Shown: positions 7,532 to 16,724, counted from the stretch's first letter. The stretch is 36,471 nucleotides of DNA from Mollicutes bacterium (GCA_003559235.1 PWME01000161.1:1-36471), one strand, 5' to 3'. Made by a program: numbers and translations. Notes: generated by a model from the letters alone, not told the origin.

Positions 7532-8932
7532 ATGAAAAAAGTATTACAATGGCTTATGATGTTTACTTTGGTAATGGTAATTGGTGTTTTTGCGGTTGCG
7601 TGTGGTGGAAATGGCGATGATAATGGTGACGACAACGGTGATGACAATGGTGACGTTGAAGCATTTGAACTCGCTGGTGAGTACGAAATTGATATTACGA
7701 ACATGGGAATGCCACTTGTATTTTTCTTAAAAATTGATGACGAAGCAAACTTTATTTTATCGCCATCGCGTGCCTTTGAGGATAACCGTGGCAGTGGAAC
7801 AATCCATGAAGTGGATGAAGATGGTGACATTTCTTACATGATGGTGTATGATGCTTCTACGGCAGAAGAAATGATTACGGCTGACTTTATTGTGATAGGA
7901 CATAATTTACGGTTTATGACACGTTTGCCTTATGGTTCTTCTAATATAATGTATGAGGCGGAAGATCCAGTTGACCCAGAGATTATGCATTATTTGATGG
8001 CACGTACGTATTTACATGAAGCGTTGCACGGCATTTACGGTGGTAGTCACACAACGATGGGTATGGGTGGAGAAGTAGAATACAATTATACCCTTGAACT
8101 CATGCCAGGACTTGAATATTATTTCAATAGCCAGTTCGAACTTGGTGGCGAAATGTATGATTTTGAAGAAGTTGGAACGTGGCATGTTGAAGACGATGTG
8201 ATGACCATTACGCCTGAAGGTGAAGATCCTGTGGTTGGTGCGTTGCTCGCAGATGGCAGTATTGATATTGCTGTCTTACCTTCATTCATGGCATCGTCTA
8301 GAACTGAGACGAATTTAAGATTAACAACCCATAGTGCTTATGCTGGTATATATTATGCACATTACCTATTTGAGATGATGGGGACTGTTATGGGTGATAC
8401 AGATGCTACACTCGTATTGGATCACTTCGGTGGTTATACGTATCATGCCATTGATAATTTAGCAGAAGAAGACAATGAAATTTATGAAGAAGGAACGTAT
8501 ACGGTTGACGGTGATGTTATTGCGTTCGAACCTGAAGAAGGTGACACGCGGGTTGGAACGTATAATAACTATACATTACAAGCTGAATTTCATGCATCGA
8601 TTGGTAGACCGGACACGACCTCTGATTTAATGTTTTATGCCCATGCCATTCAAGGTGAGTTCACCGCTGAAATTACGGTTGATGAAGCACCGCTTTATGC
8701 GACATTGACGTTGAATGCGGATGGGTCATACCATATTGTTATTCTTGAAGATGATGATTCTGTCTACTATGAAGATTTAGGCGGTTTCACCGTAGGTACC
8801 GTAGGCATGGGGATTCCAGCGTTGATTATGGAAAGTGAAACGTGCGAACACAATGCAGTAATCTCCGCGGCCGGGCTCAATGCAACCATCATTATAGATG
8901 AAGTTGAATACAGTTTCTATTTAAGTAAGTAG
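7532..8932 (+). CDS. Lipoprotein with Gly-Asp-Asn linker and four beta-rich repeats
   Basis: A 466-residue surface lipoprotein. The signal peptide MKKVLQWLMMFTLVMVIGVF ends in the lipobox AVAC (Cys24). A low-complexity acidic linker of GDDN units (26-41) follows, encoded by near-identical 12-base repeats. The rest seems built from four units of about 105-118 residues starting near residues 49, 167, 272 and 374, each opening 'G-x-Y/F' and containing a beta-hairpin, then a 'G-T/G-x-x-V-x-x-D/G' turn. The pattern recalls small beta-barrel lipoproteins such as the NlpE N-terminal domain, but no NlpE Cys pair is present. The gene has a consensus promoter, AGAGGAGG ribosome site and two operators. 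The function is unknown. Confidence 0.85.
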   Translation: MKKVLQWLMMFTLVMVIGVFAVACGGNGDDNGDDNGDDNGDVEAFELAGEYEIDITNMGMPLVFFLKIDDEANFILSPSRAFEDNRGSGTIHEVDEDGDISYMMVYDASTAEEMITADFIVIGHNLRFMTRLPYGSSNIMYEAEDPVDPEIMHYLMARTYLHEALHGIYGGSHTTMGMGGEVEYNYTLELMPGLEYYFNSQFELGGEMYDFEEVGTWHVEDDVMTITPEGEDPVVGALLADGSIDIAVLPSFMASSRTETNLRLTTHSAYAGIYYAHYLFEMMGTVMGDTDATLVLDHFGGYTYHAIDNLAEEDNEIYEEGTYTVDGDVIAFEPEEGDTRVGTYNNYTLQAEFHASIGRPDTTSDLMFYAHAIQGEFTAEITVDEAPLYATLTLNADGSYHIVILEDDDSVYYEDLGGFTVGTVGMGIPALIMESETCEHNAVISAAGLNATIIIDEVEYSFYLSK

Positions 8933-8969
8933 CATTAACTTTTTGCCATAATTGGGATAATGATGAAGC

Positions 8970-9005
8970 AATGGCAAAACTATTCTTGCGGGTAGTTTTG
9001 CCATT
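8970..9005 (+). terminator. Hairpin between lipoprotein and opp operon
   Basis: A perfect 13-bp stem (AATGGCAAAACTA at 8970-8982 with its complement at 8993-9005) and 10-base loop. Only a short T run lies within the right arm, so termination may be partial and oppA could be reached by read-through. No convincing separate promoter is seen before oppA. Confidence 0.65.
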
Positions 9006-9049
9006 TGCGTATCATTTTGACAACGGATTTAGACTATAGGAGTGATTGC

Positions 9050-10918
9050 ATGCATAAGAAATTGTTCTTGGTGGGTCTCCTAGCTGTCTTCTTTTTCACT
9101 TTACATGCGTGTTCTAATCCCGGAAGACAGCGAATGGAAGACGAAACAAACACATTATATGTTGGCTATCAAGCCGATTCTTTTCCAACATCCTTTATGC
9201 CTTGGCTATCGCGCGAAGGGATTGCCCCAACCGTTGCGAGTATGATGTATAATACATTGTTTGCATTTGACTTAGATACTGGCAATTTTGATCCGTTAAT
9301 TGGTAAAACATGGTATTACGTTGATGAAGCTGGTGAGCCATTATTGACGGATGATGGTGAGATTGACTATGAGCGATTGGATGAAATATACAGTTGTCCG
9401 AGTTATGACTATCTTCCTGTTAAAGTCATTTTACATGATGATGTTACGTGGAGTGATGGGACGCCGTTAACGGTTGAGGATGTCTATTTTTCTTATGATA
9501 CTGGTGCGAACAATGCGATATCGAATCATGCTGGTGCGTTGGCGTGGACGGCAGATTTGCAGCACAGTTATAGGGATGGTGTCCTTAGGCGTCAAGGCAT
9601 TTTTACCTATGACCATGGTGCAGCAGAACAAGGTTATGTAATTGATGAGGTAGATCGTGATACAGTGATGTATTTACATGTTGATAAAATACTCGGTGCG
9701 GTGTCATCTTTGTTTACGTCAATGCTTATTTTGCCAAGCCATATTTGGGAACCGATTATTAGTGAAGATAATCCGTTAAATAGTGCGAGTCCTCAAGGTG
9801 AATTATTGTTTCATTATCGCAATCCCGTTGGGAGTGGTCCATGGACATTAGACCTTGATGCATCGAGTGGCCAACAAATTGTCATGCACCGAAGAGAGGA
9901 TTTTCACCTTAAAGATGATGACGAAGGACCGCTTTATAAAGTCGACACCATACGGTTTTTATTATTTCAAGAAATCAATGTGGCGATATACGCTTTATTA
10001 AAAGGGCATATCGATGTGTTGAACTCAACGGTTAGTGCGAATTATAGCCGGTTGTTTGATACGCACGATAATATCTTTGTGTCTGAAGCGCCTGGAACGT
10101 TTGCGCAGACGCTTGTCTTCAATGTCAATCCTGTTGAGAGTGAACGCAATCCGATGCGGGATTTATTAAGCAATGAAACGGTGCGTCGTGCGATGGCACT
10201 TGCCGTTGACCAACAGTTTCTTATTGATATGGTATTGAATGGCGCAGGTGAAGAGATGAGTCCAGGGTTGATGCCATCCCATATGGAAGATTTTTATAAC
10301 CCCGATGCGTGGGGTGTCATTGAAGGGGATTATGAGGCGCGTTTATTAGAAGCGAATGCGTTGCTTGATACGGTAATTCCAGATCGTGATACTTCTGGGT
10401 ATCGGTTGCTTGAAGGCGACCGTGTTGGTTTTGATATTTTAGGGCATCCTGGGGAACAAGATCTTATTAGTTATTTAGAGGTGCTGTTTGAGCGCATTGG
10501 GATTGAAATCGATTATGCACCGAAAGGATCACAACCTGAACGCACCTATTTATATCGAAGTCGGTTTGATATGACATTGCAAACAACCATATTTTCCTTA
10601 CAAAATATTGATATTATGTACCGTGCACACTTTGTGACAATCGGTGAGACATCCAATTATGGTCGTTTGATTGATGCCGATATGAACGCACAAATTGCGC
10701 GGATGCGTTCAACCCTTGACTTAGATGAAAAATATGAATTGATAAAAAGTATTCAACCGATGATTGCGGAAAATTATTATAAAGTGCCACTTTATAGCGC
10801 GAATGTTTTAAGTGTTGCGAGGACGGATCGTTTCGATAATTGGCAAGTTGTGCCGGGGGCAACGGTTTTTAATGGCGAATCATTACAAAATCTACGTCGC
10901 GTACACGAGGGGGAATAA
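9050..10918 (+). CDS. Peptide-type ABC transporter substrate-binding lipoprotein (SBP family 5)
   Basis: A 622-residue extracellular binding protein of the OppA/DppA family. The signal peptide runs to the lipobox LHAC (Cys21). Family-5 features are 'VTWSDGTPLTVEDVYFSYD', 'NPVGSGPWTL', and 'NETVRRAMALAVDQQFLIDMVLNGAGEEMSPGLMP', the classic stretch that lines up with OppA. The ATG at 9050 is chosen because AGGAG lies just upstream and it gives a proper signal peptide; an ATG 15 codons earlier would not. An extra ~50-residue segment with GEPLLTDDGEIDYERLDEI is inserted before the ligand lobe, a feature of some Gram-positive members. The ligand is probably a peptide, but nickel, sugars or other solutes occur in this family. 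First gene of oppABCDF. Confidence 0.88.
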   Translation: MHKKLFLVGLLAVFFFTLHACSNPGRQRMEDETNTLYVGYQADSFPTSFMPWLSREGIAPTVASMMYNTLFAFDLDTGNFDPLIGKTWYYVDEAGEPLLTDDGEIDYERLDEIYSCPSYDYLPVKVILHDDVTWSDGTPLTVEDVYFSYDTGANNAISNHAGALAWTADLQHSYRDGVLRRQGIFTYDHGAAEQGYVIDEVDRDTVMYLHVDKILGAVSSLFTSMLILPSHIWEPIISEDNPLNSASPQGELLFHYRNPVGSGPWTLDLDASSGQQIVMHRREDFHLKDDDEGPLYKVDTIRFLLFQEINVAIYALLKGHIDVLNSTVSANYSRLFDTHDNIFVSEAPGTFAQTLVFNVNPVESERNPMRDLLSNETVRRAMALAVDQQFLIDMVLNGAGEEMSPGLMPSHMEDFYNPDAWGVIEGDYEARLLEANALLDTVIPDRDTSGYRLLEGDRVGFDILGHPGEQDLISYLEVLFERIGIEIDYAPKGSQPERTYLYRSRFDMTLQTTIFSLQNIDIMYRAHFVTIGETSNYGRLIDADMNAQIARMRSTLDLDEKYELIKSIQPMIAENYYKVPLYSANVLSVARTDRFDNWQVVPGATVFNGESLQNLRRVHEGE

Positions 10919-10921
10919 AGC

Positions 10922-11920
10922 ATGAAAAAAAGTTATGCAATTAAGCGAGTGCTTTATTCAGTTTTTGTCTTTGTCATTGTGATGGCGCTTAACTTCTTTA
11001 TTCCTCGCATTGGCGTTGCAGACCCTGCGGAACGTTATTATCCTCCGCAAGGGAATATGACGGACGCACAATATGAGATTATTAAACAGTTAACGCGTGA
11101 ACAATACGGGTTTGATGTGTCGACGCCACAGCAGTTCTTAAACTATGTTGGGGGGTTATTTCAAGGCGATTTAGGAACATCGTTTCGTTCTGGGAGTCCT
11201 GGTGTTATGGAGTTGATTGTAGATCGGTTACCGTGGACGCTTGTTTTGTCGGTTTCAACGATGCTCCTTGGATTAATATTCGGTATTATGATAGGTGTTA
11301 TTGCAGCGATGAAACGCGGAAGGTGGCAAGATACAACACTGCTGAATGCCTCAACAATTATGATTGCTTTGCCAGGGTTTTTTATCGCGTTGTTGCTATC
11401 GTTTTTCCTAGGCTTTGAGTTAGAAATATTCCCTGCGTATACAGACCCCAATATGGTATCAGATTTTGGGTGGAATATGACCGCCATTTTACGGGTTATT
11501 GAGAATGCGGCATTGCCGGTTTTAAGTATGATGGTTGGTAGTATTGTTGGGTATGCACAAGGGACAAGAAACGCGGTGATTGCCGTAACGAATGAAGATT
11601 TTATTTTGACGGCAAAAGCGAAGGGACTTAGAAATACGACGATTCGATATAAGCATACCCTTCGCAATGCGATGTTGCCGATTGTAACATCGATTGGAAT
11701 GAGTATTAGTGGCCTTATAGGTGGGCAAGTCGTCATTGAACAAATCTTTAATTGGAATGGTATGGGAACGTTATTTTTAGAAGCGAACAATATGAATGAT
11801 TATCCATTGATGATGGGGATTATGTTGCTTTTGAGTGGGTTTACCATACTTGCGATTTTAATAACGGACTTGATTTATGTGCTCTTAGACCCACGCGTAA
11901 CGGTAGGTGATCGCCGATGA
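10922..11920 (+). CDS. Oligopeptide-type ABC permease B
   Basis: A 332-residue integral membrane protein of the OppB/DppB family with about six membrane segments and a long external loop after the first. The ATPase contact (EAA) loop reads DFILTAKAKGLRNTTIRYKHTLRNA. It begins 3 bp after the binding protein with GGGGGAATAAAG upstream, and its stop overlaps the start of the next permease (ATGA). It forms the channel with OppC. Confidence 0.93.
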   Translation: MKKSYAIKRVLYSVFVFVIVMALNFFIPRIGVADPAERYYPPQGNMTDAQYEIIKQLTREQYGFDVSTPQQFLNYVGGLFQGDLGTSFRSGSPGVMELIVDRLPWTLVLSVSTMLLGLIFGIMIGVIAAMKRGRWQDTTLLNASTIMIALPGFFIALLLSFFLGFELEIFPAYTDPNMVSDFGWNMTAILRVIENAALPVLSMMVGSIVGYAQGTRNAVIAVTNEDFILTAKAKGLRNTTIRYKHTLRNAMLPIVTSIGMSISGLIGGQVVIEQIFNWNGMGTLFLEANNMNDYPLMMGIMLLLSGFTILAILITDLIYVLLDPRVTVGDRR

Positions 11921-12936
11921 AAGCTGTGTTGAAAAGTATAGGACGCTTTTTCTTAAAGCGGTTCAAAGGCATTCGAAGATTCATTAAACGGGTTTGGGCA
12001 CATCGCCAAGGGAAGATTGGCTTAACCATGGTCACGTTTTTGGTTATTGTGGCGGTTTTCGCGCCATGGATTGCGCCTTTTGACCCGTATGATGTTGCGG
12101 AAAGAACGACGAAAGGGTTACCGCCTTCAACGACCCATCTACTTGGGACGACAATCAATACTGGACAAGACATTTTCAGTATGCTCGTTTATGGAACTCG
12201 GGTTTCTTTAATTGTGGGGGTCTCATCGGGCGTTTTAATCGCGATTGTAGGTAGTGTGTTAGGCGTTATGGCAGGGTATATTGGTGGTGCGGTTGATTCG
12301 TTTATAATGCGGTTGGTTGATGTGTTATTGGTTATTCCAACCTTGCCGCTTGTTATTGTCTTAACCAATGTGCTAGGCAGAGACTTTTGGATTATTATCT
12401 TAATCTTTGTGGCGATTGGATGGACGGGGTTATCACGTACCATTCGTTCGCTGGTGCTTGTATTGAAAAATAGCAATTACGTGAAAGCCGCTGAACTTTC
12501 TGGTGCGAGCAGGTTTCATATTATGATTCGCCACATTTTGCCAGGGACTTCGCATTTGTTGATTATGAGTACGGCGTTATCAAGCGCTGGGATTATGGTT
12601 GCTGAAGCGGGGTTAAGTTTCCTAGGACTTGGCGATCCAACGGCGATTAGTTGGGGGAAAATGCTTGCCGATGCCCAAAGCGGTGGTGCCTTACTCTTTG
12701 GTGCATGGTGGTGGATTATTGCCCCAGGTATTGGCATCTTTATGGCTGTATTTGCGTTTATGCGTATTGGTATCGTGGTAGAAGAAATTTTGAACCCACG
12801 CATGAAACAATCAAGTGGTGTCTATAAAATATTTAAAAACTTAAATAGTTCTTATGTCGAAGATGTATTTAATAGTATGGATGAACATGCACAAATTGGT
12901 GAGGCATCCAGTGCGAAAGGAGGCGCCCATGGCTGA
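11917..12936 (+). CDS. Oligopeptide-type ABC permease C
   Basis: A 339-residue partner permease of the OppC/DppC family. The N-terminal cytosolic stretch is very basic, then 'GKIGLTMVTFLVIVAVFAPWIAPFDPY' is the usual OppC_N segment; the EAA loop is NYVKAAELSGASRFHIMIRHILPGT and GLSFLGLGDPTAISWG is the family hallmark. It has about six membrane segments and an unusually long hydrophilic C-terminal tail of some 40 residues. The start overlaps the OppB stop by 4 bases, and its end overlaps the OppD start by 8 bases, so expression is coupled. Confidence 0.92.
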   Translation: MKAVLKSIGRFFLKRFKGIRRFIKRVWAHRQGKIGLTMVTFLVIVAVFAPWIAPFDPYDVAERTTKGLPPSTTHLLGTTINTGQDIFSMLVYGTRVSLIVGVSSGVLIAIVGSVLGVMAGYIGGAVDSFIMRLVDVLLVIPTLPLVIVLTNVLGRDFWIIILIFVAIGWTGLSRTIRSLVLVLKNSNYVKAAELSGASRFHIMIRHILPGTSHLLIMSTALSSAGIMVAEAGLSFLGLGDPTAISWGKMLADAQSGGALLFGAWWWIIAPGIGIFMAVFAFMRIGIVVEEILNPRMKQSSGVYKIFKNLNSSYVEDVFNSMDEHAQIGEASSAKGGAHG

Positions 12937-13924
12937 ACAAACCTTAACATTGCGTAATTTAAAAGTTGTGTTTCCAAGTGGGATGGGCTTAATTCGTGCG
13001 GTTGAAGGGGTTGATATTGATATTGGCAAAGGGGAATCCATTGCGCTTGTGGGTGAATCTGGTTGTGGCAAAAGTGTGACGTCGATGTCGATTATGAAAT
13101 TAATTGAATCACCACCAGCGATCACAAAAATGGATCAGTTAACCTTTGCGGGTGATGATATAAAAGATTACACCCCCTCACAAATGCAGTCAGTACGCGG
13201 GAAAATGATGGCGATGATTTTTCAAGATGCCATGACGTCACTGAATCCTGTTATGACATGTGGTAAACAAATTGATGAAATGTTTATGCGCCACATGCAA
13301 CTCAATAAAAAAGCGGCTCGCGAAGAAACTGTAAAAGCGTTAGAACTCGTTGGGGTTCCTGAACCACGCAAGCGGGCGAAAAACTTTCCGCATGAATTAT
13401 CGGGTGGTATGCGACAGCGCGTACTTTTGGCCATGGCGTTTGCGTGTATGCCAAAGCTCATTATTGCGGATGAACCCACCACGGCACTCGATGTAACCAT
13501 CCAAGCACAAGTGTTATCGGTTTTACGGGACATGCAAAAAAAACACGACGTTTCGTTACTTGTCGTGACGCATGATTTATCGGTTGTTGCGAATATTGCG
13601 GATACAGTGTATGTTATGTATTCAGGGAAGATTGTTGAAAAAGCGTCTGTAAAACAGTTATTTAAGCAACCTTTCCATCCGTATTCAGCAGGACTGCTCG
13701 CTTCGGTTCCTAGTTTGTCGGACACGGCTGGACATTTTGTCCAAATTCCAGGGTCTGTGCCGCATCCGATGAAAAAACCAACAGGCTGTTATTTTCACCC
13801 ACGCTGTCACTACGCAAAGGACAAGTGTAAAGCTTCTATGCCACCACTTAGTGCGCATGATGATGGCCGCCAAGTACGGTGTTTTTATCCGCTTAAGACG
13901 AATGGAGGGACATCCAATGTCTGA
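12929..13924 (+). CDS. Oligopeptide-type ABC ATPase D
   Basis: A 331-residue ATPase of the OppD/DppD type. Walker A is GESGCGKS (43-50), the Q-loop is in IFQDAMTSLNP, the signature is LSGGMRQR, Walker B LIIADEPTTALD and the switch His is in VTHDLSVV. The C-terminal extension has four Cys (CYFHPRCHYAKDKC ... RCFYP), the pattern that holds an iron-sulfur cluster in some characterised Opp/Dpp ATPases. The ATG at 12929 is chosen because AAAGGAGG is 5-6 bases before it; the ATG 25 codons upstream lies inside OppC. Confidence 0.93.
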   Translation: MAEQTLTLRNLKVVFPSGMGLIRAVEGVDIDIGKGESIALVGESGCGKSVTSMSIMKLIESPPAITKMDQLTFAGDDIKDYTPSQMQSVRGKMMAMIFQDAMTSLNPVMTCGKQIDEMFMRHMQLNKKAAREETVKALELVGVPEPRKRAKNFPHELSGGMRQRVLLAMAFACMPKLIIADEPTTALDVTIQAQVLSVLRDMQKKHDVSLLVVTHDLSVVANIADTVYVMYSGKIVEKASVKQLFKQPFHPYSAGLLASVPSLSDTAGHFVQIPGSVPHPMKKPTGCYFHPRCHYAKDKCKASMPPLSAHDDGRQVRCFYPLKTNGGTSNV

Positions 13925-14963
13925 AACGAAAGTGAATCCAATTGTCGATATGCGACATGTATCCGTTGATTTTCCTGTAAAAGGCGCATTGCCATTCATA
14001 CGTAAAGGCTGCATCCAAGCGGTTTCAGACGTTTCTTTAACCATTCATCGTGGTGAAACATTTGGGATCGTTGGGGAATCTGGTTGTGGGAAAAGTACGT
14101 TGGCGAATGCAATGATTGGTATGGTGAAACCAACGGCTGGTGAGGTTGTGTTTGATGGAAAAAATTTGTATGAACTAAGCCGTGATGACTTTAAGGCAAC
14201 ACGCCGTGATATGCAAATGATTTTTCAAGACCCGTTTTCATCGTTAAACCCACGTTTTAACGTTTACCAAATTATTTCGGAGCCGATGTTTATTCGTGGT
14301 CAAGATAGTGAAGCAACGATGAAAGCGCGTGTTATTGAGTTGCTTGAGCTTGTGGGGCTTTCTAAAGATGATTTATATCGCTATCCTTCAGATTTTTCTG
14401 GGGGGCAGCGCCAACGATTAGGCATTGCACGAGCGATTATATTGAATCCTACTTTTTTGGTTTGTGATGAGCCTGTTTCAGCACTTGATGTATCGGTGCA
14501 TGCGCAAATTTTGAATTTATTAACCGATATTCAAAAGAAACTTAAGTTGACGTATGTATTTATATCGCATAACTTAGCGGTTGTAAAAAGTATTTGCGAC
14601 CGCATGATTGTTATGTACCTTGGAAAAATTATGGAAGCGGGCAATGTCAAAACCATTTTTGATAATCCCTTGCACCCTTATACCCATGCCCTTTTATCAG
14701 CGGTTTTGGATACCGATCAAACCAAACAGCGCGAACAAGTCATTTTAAAAGGTGATATACCATCGCCAATTGACCCGCCTAAAGGCTGCAGGTTTTATCA
14801 ACGGTGTCCAAAAGCAATGGAAGGGTGTAAAACGATTCCCGCACCAGAAATTACAGTAGAAGAAGACCATGTGGTCGCGTGTCATTATGTTAATGGATTT
14901 CCTGAGTCAGTTGAAAAGGGCGAAGGCTATGACACACCTTTGAAACAACAAGCGGATGAATAA
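13917..14963 (+). CDS. Oligopeptide-type ABC ATPase F
   Basis: A 348-residue second ATPase (OppF/DppF). Walker A GESGCGKS (53-60), 'QMIFQDPFSSLNPR', signature FSGGQRQRLGIARA, Walker B FLVCDEPVSALD and switch His in FISHNLAVV are all intact; the signature starts with Phe rather than Leu. The C-terminal four-Cys pattern (GCRFYQRCPKAMEGC ... ACHYV) mirrors the one in OppD. The ATG at 13917 follows AATGGAGGG and overlaps the OppD stop by 8 bases, so the two ATPases are translationally coupled and presumably form a heterodimer. Confidence 0.93.
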   Translation: MSETKVNPIVDMRHVSVDFPVKGALPFIRKGCIQAVSDVSLTIHRGETFGIVGESGCGKSTLANAMIGMVKPTAGEVVFDGKNLYELSRDDFKATRRDMQMIFQDPFSSLNPRFNVYQIISEPMFIRGQDSEATMKARVIELLELVGLSKDDLYRYPSDFSGGQRQRLGIARAIILNPTFLVCDEPVSALDVSVHAQILNLLTDIQKKLKLTYVFISHNLAVVKSICDRMIVMYLGKIMEAGNVKTIFDNPLHPYTHALLSAVLDTDQTKQREQVILKGDIPSPIDPPKGCRFYQRCPKAMEGCKTIPAPEITVEEDHVVACHYVNGFPESVEKGEGYDTPLKQQADE

Positions 14964-15348
14964 TCTAGGCTTGCATGCGTTGCGGCTTTACGGTTTGGCT
15001 TATGTGTTTACAGTAGGGTTTTTAACAGCGATAAAAATCGCCCCCTTATGGTTTTTTGCGCCGGGGTTAATCCTGATGCACGGTGGGATAATTTTGTTTG
15101 CTGTATCACGGAAAACGTTTGCCAAAACCGCTATCAATGTCCAGAGTGAATATCAACGCACGTATCGCAGTTTAGCAGCCTTTTTACCGATTTTGCTTTA
15201 TCGATTGGGCAGCACTGTTTTACCGTATGACGCCAATGAACGGTTTATCTTAATTGCAACTTTAACGGTCGCCGCATTTGTAAGTGGCATCGGTGTTATC
15301 AATTTGTTCTTATTGAATAAAAAATGCCAAAAGCATGTTACCCATTAA
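14956..15348 (+). CDS. Small membrane protein of unknown function, opp operon end
   Basis: A 130-residue protein with about four hydrophobic segments separated by a basic-polar loop (SRKTFAKTAINVQSEYQRTYRS). It starts within the last codons of OppF (8-base overlap), which ties it to the opp operon. No homology is recognised. A role in helping or regulating the transporter is only inferred from position. No clear terminator is seen directly after the stop. Confidence 0.6.
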   Translation: MNNLGLHALRLYGLAYVFTVGFLTAIKIAPLWFFAPGLILMHGGIILFAVSRKTFAKTAINVQSEYQRTYRSLAAFLPILLYRLGSTVLPYDANERFILIATLTVAAFVSGIGVINLFLLNKKCQKHVTH

Positions 15349-15375
15349 AAGTTGCTTTATTATGGCGTCATACTG

Positions 15376-15419
15376 TGGTAAACTAGTCGTGAAGACGCAA
15401 AGCGTCTATCGTTTTACCA
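15376..15419 (+). promoter_or_regulatory. Extended -10 promoter and nested hairpin leader before DUF805 gene
   Basis: TGGTAAACT at 15376-15384 fits an extended -10 box without a good -35. The stem AGACGC/GCGTCT (15393-15398 with 15402-15407) sits inside a second pairing TGGTAAA (15376-15382) with TTTACCA (15413-15419). The hairpin could be a leader structure of the downstream gene or coincidence. Confidence 0.35.
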
Positions 15420-15440
15420 ATACAATGATGGAGGGTACTC

Positions 15441-15785
15441 ATGGATCAATTAATCGCGCTTTACAAACGTTTTTGGGAACAATGGAGTGATTTTGAAGGG
15501 AAAACAACTGTAACACCGTTTTGGTTAACTGTCTTAGCACATTTTATTGTCATTATTATCCTAACAATCGTTCAGTTTATCTTTTCATACGTACCTTTAC
15601 TTGGAGATTTGGTTAACGCTTTATCACTTTTATACTTATTTGTATCGCTTGTGCCACTGCTTGCGATTGGGGCACGGCGACTCAATGATACGAAACGAAG
15701 CCCGTTACTCTTGTTATTATGGCTCATTCCTTTGGTTGGCTGGATTATTCTCGTTGTCTTTTGGGTTCAAGAGTCTAAAGCATAA
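15441..15785 (+). CDS. DUF805 family membrane protein
   Basis: A 114-residue membrane protein. It starts with a W/F-rich amphipathic stretch (YKRFWEQWSDFEGKTTVTPFW), as in DUF805 proteins where an aromatic-rich N-terminus precedes the membrane segments. Three hydrophobic segments follow, with the family hallmark GARRLNDTKRS between the second and third. These proteins have no known biochemical role. The ribosome site GGAGGG lies just before the ATG, and a terminator follows at 15792. Confidence 0.82.
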   Translation: MDQLIALYKRFWEQWSDFEGKTTVTPFWLTVLAHFIVIIILTIVQFIFSYVPLLGDLVNALSLLYLFVSLVPLLAIGARRLNDTKRSPLLLLLWLIPLVGWIILVVFWVQESKA

Positions 15786-15791
15786 CACACT

Positions 15792-15819
15792 GCACTCGGT
15801 TTTCCGGGTGCTTTTTTTT
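15792..15819 (+). terminator. Rho-independent terminator after DUF805 gene
   Basis: GCACTCGG (15792-15799) pairs with CCGGGTGC (15804-15811) around a four-base loop and is followed by eight T. Confidence 0.9.
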
Positions 15820-15821
15820 AT

Positions 15822-15847
15822 GAAAAACACGCCCTTTTAGGCGTGTT
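15822..15847 (-). terminator. Rho-independent terminator for minus-strand reductase
   Basis: AACACGCC (15826-15833) pairs with GGCGTGTT (15840-15847); on the minus strand the stem is followed by T. The stem overlaps the reductase stop codon. Confidence 0.8.
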
Positions 15848-16667
15848 ATCGAACATCATAATCAAGGGCATCAAGCTGCTTCATATCGTCTATCTCGATG
15901 GTGAAATCGACATCAGCATTTTCAATCATACGTTTTGGTGTTTTGGTTTTAGGCAGCGGCAAGGTATCATGCATTAAGCAGTAACGTACCGCGAGTTGTG
16001 CTGGTGAGACGTTATATTTTTTGGCGGTATTAATGATTAATGGATGGTCTAAAATGCGTCCAACCCCAAAGGGCGAATAGGCTTCAATCAAGATGTTATG
16101 TTCTTTACAATAGGCCATCAGTTCGTCTTGATTTTTGCCGATATAAAATGGGATTTGGTTCACTTGTGGAATAATATCACTGTGCATCATAAGATTTTTT
16201 AAATCGCGCACGGCGAAGTTTGAAACCCCTATGGCGCGAACGCGTCCATCGTGATAAACTTTTTCAAGGGCTTTCCATACATCGAGGTTTTCATCGTCAT
16301 AGTGACGACTTGACTCGCCCCATGGCGCTGGGGCATGGACTAAATAAAGATCAAGCACATCAAGCCCGAGTTTTTCCATGGTTTCATCAAAGGCTTTTAA
16401 GGTTCCATCATACGATTTGATGTTCGATTGCAATTTTGATGTGATGAATAGGTCTTTTCTTGGAATTTTTGATTCACGGATCGCTTTCCCAACGCTTGCT
16501 TCGTTTTCGTATAACGCCGCGGTGTCGATGTGACGATAACCACTTTCAAGCGCTTTCTTTAATAGTTCAACCGTTTTTTCACCGTCAAACATTTGCCAAG
16601 TTCCGTATCCTATTTTGGGAATCTTTACCCCGTTACGCAAGGTGAATGTTTCGTGTAAATATTTCAT
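15846..16667 (-). CDS. Aldo/keto reductase
   Basis: A 273-residue AKR superfamily reductase, paralogous to the one at 4301. Catalytic Asp and Tyr are in GYRHIDTAALYENE, Lys in ITSKLQ and His in YLVHAP; GVSNFAVRDL, LIEAYSPFG and LPLPKTKTPKRMIENA complete the fold. The His segment reads VHAPAP rather than the IHWP of the other copy, so substrate range may differ. The ATG at 16667 is preferred over a GTG at 16670 because AAAGGAGG is 7 bases before it. The promoter is at 16695-16724 (minus). Monocistronic and divergent from the lipoprotein gene at 16823. Confidence 0.92.
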   Translation of the reverse strand: MKYLHETFTLRNGVKIPKIGYGTWQMFDGEKTVELLKKALESGYRHIDTAALYENEASVGKAIRESKIPRKDLFITSKLQSNIKSYDGTLKAFDETMEKLGLDVLDLYLVHAPAPWGESSRHYDDENLDVWKALEKVYHDGRVRAIGVSNFAVRDLKNLMMHSDIIPQVNQIPFYIGKNQDELMAYCKEHNILIEAYSPFGVGRILDHPLIINTAKKYNVSPAQLAVRYCLMHDTLPLPKTKTPKRMIENADVDFTIEIDDMKQLDALDYDVR

Positions 16668-16694
16668 CACAATACCTCCTTTTGACTTTTAGTA

Positions 16695-16724
16695 AGTATA
16701 GCATGTTGGGTGTGAATGATGCAA
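16695..16724 (-). promoter_or_regulatory. Sigma-A promoter for the second aldo/keto reductase
   Basis: On the minus strand TTGCAT (16724-16719) and TATACT (16700-16695) are 18 bp apart. A weaker plus-strand candidate for the divergent lipoprotein is TTTACA (16772-16777) with TAATCT (16795-16800). Confidence 0.65.

Noticed and set aside
7360-7620. 86-codon plus-strand frame across the lipoprotein promoter and start
   Set aside because: It runs through the promoter, operators and signal-peptide region of the real gene in another frame and has no family features.
9017-9040. Promoter TTGACA before oppA
   Set aside because: The only -10-like sequence, TATAGG, is 12 bp away, far too close, and it overlaps the ribosome site.
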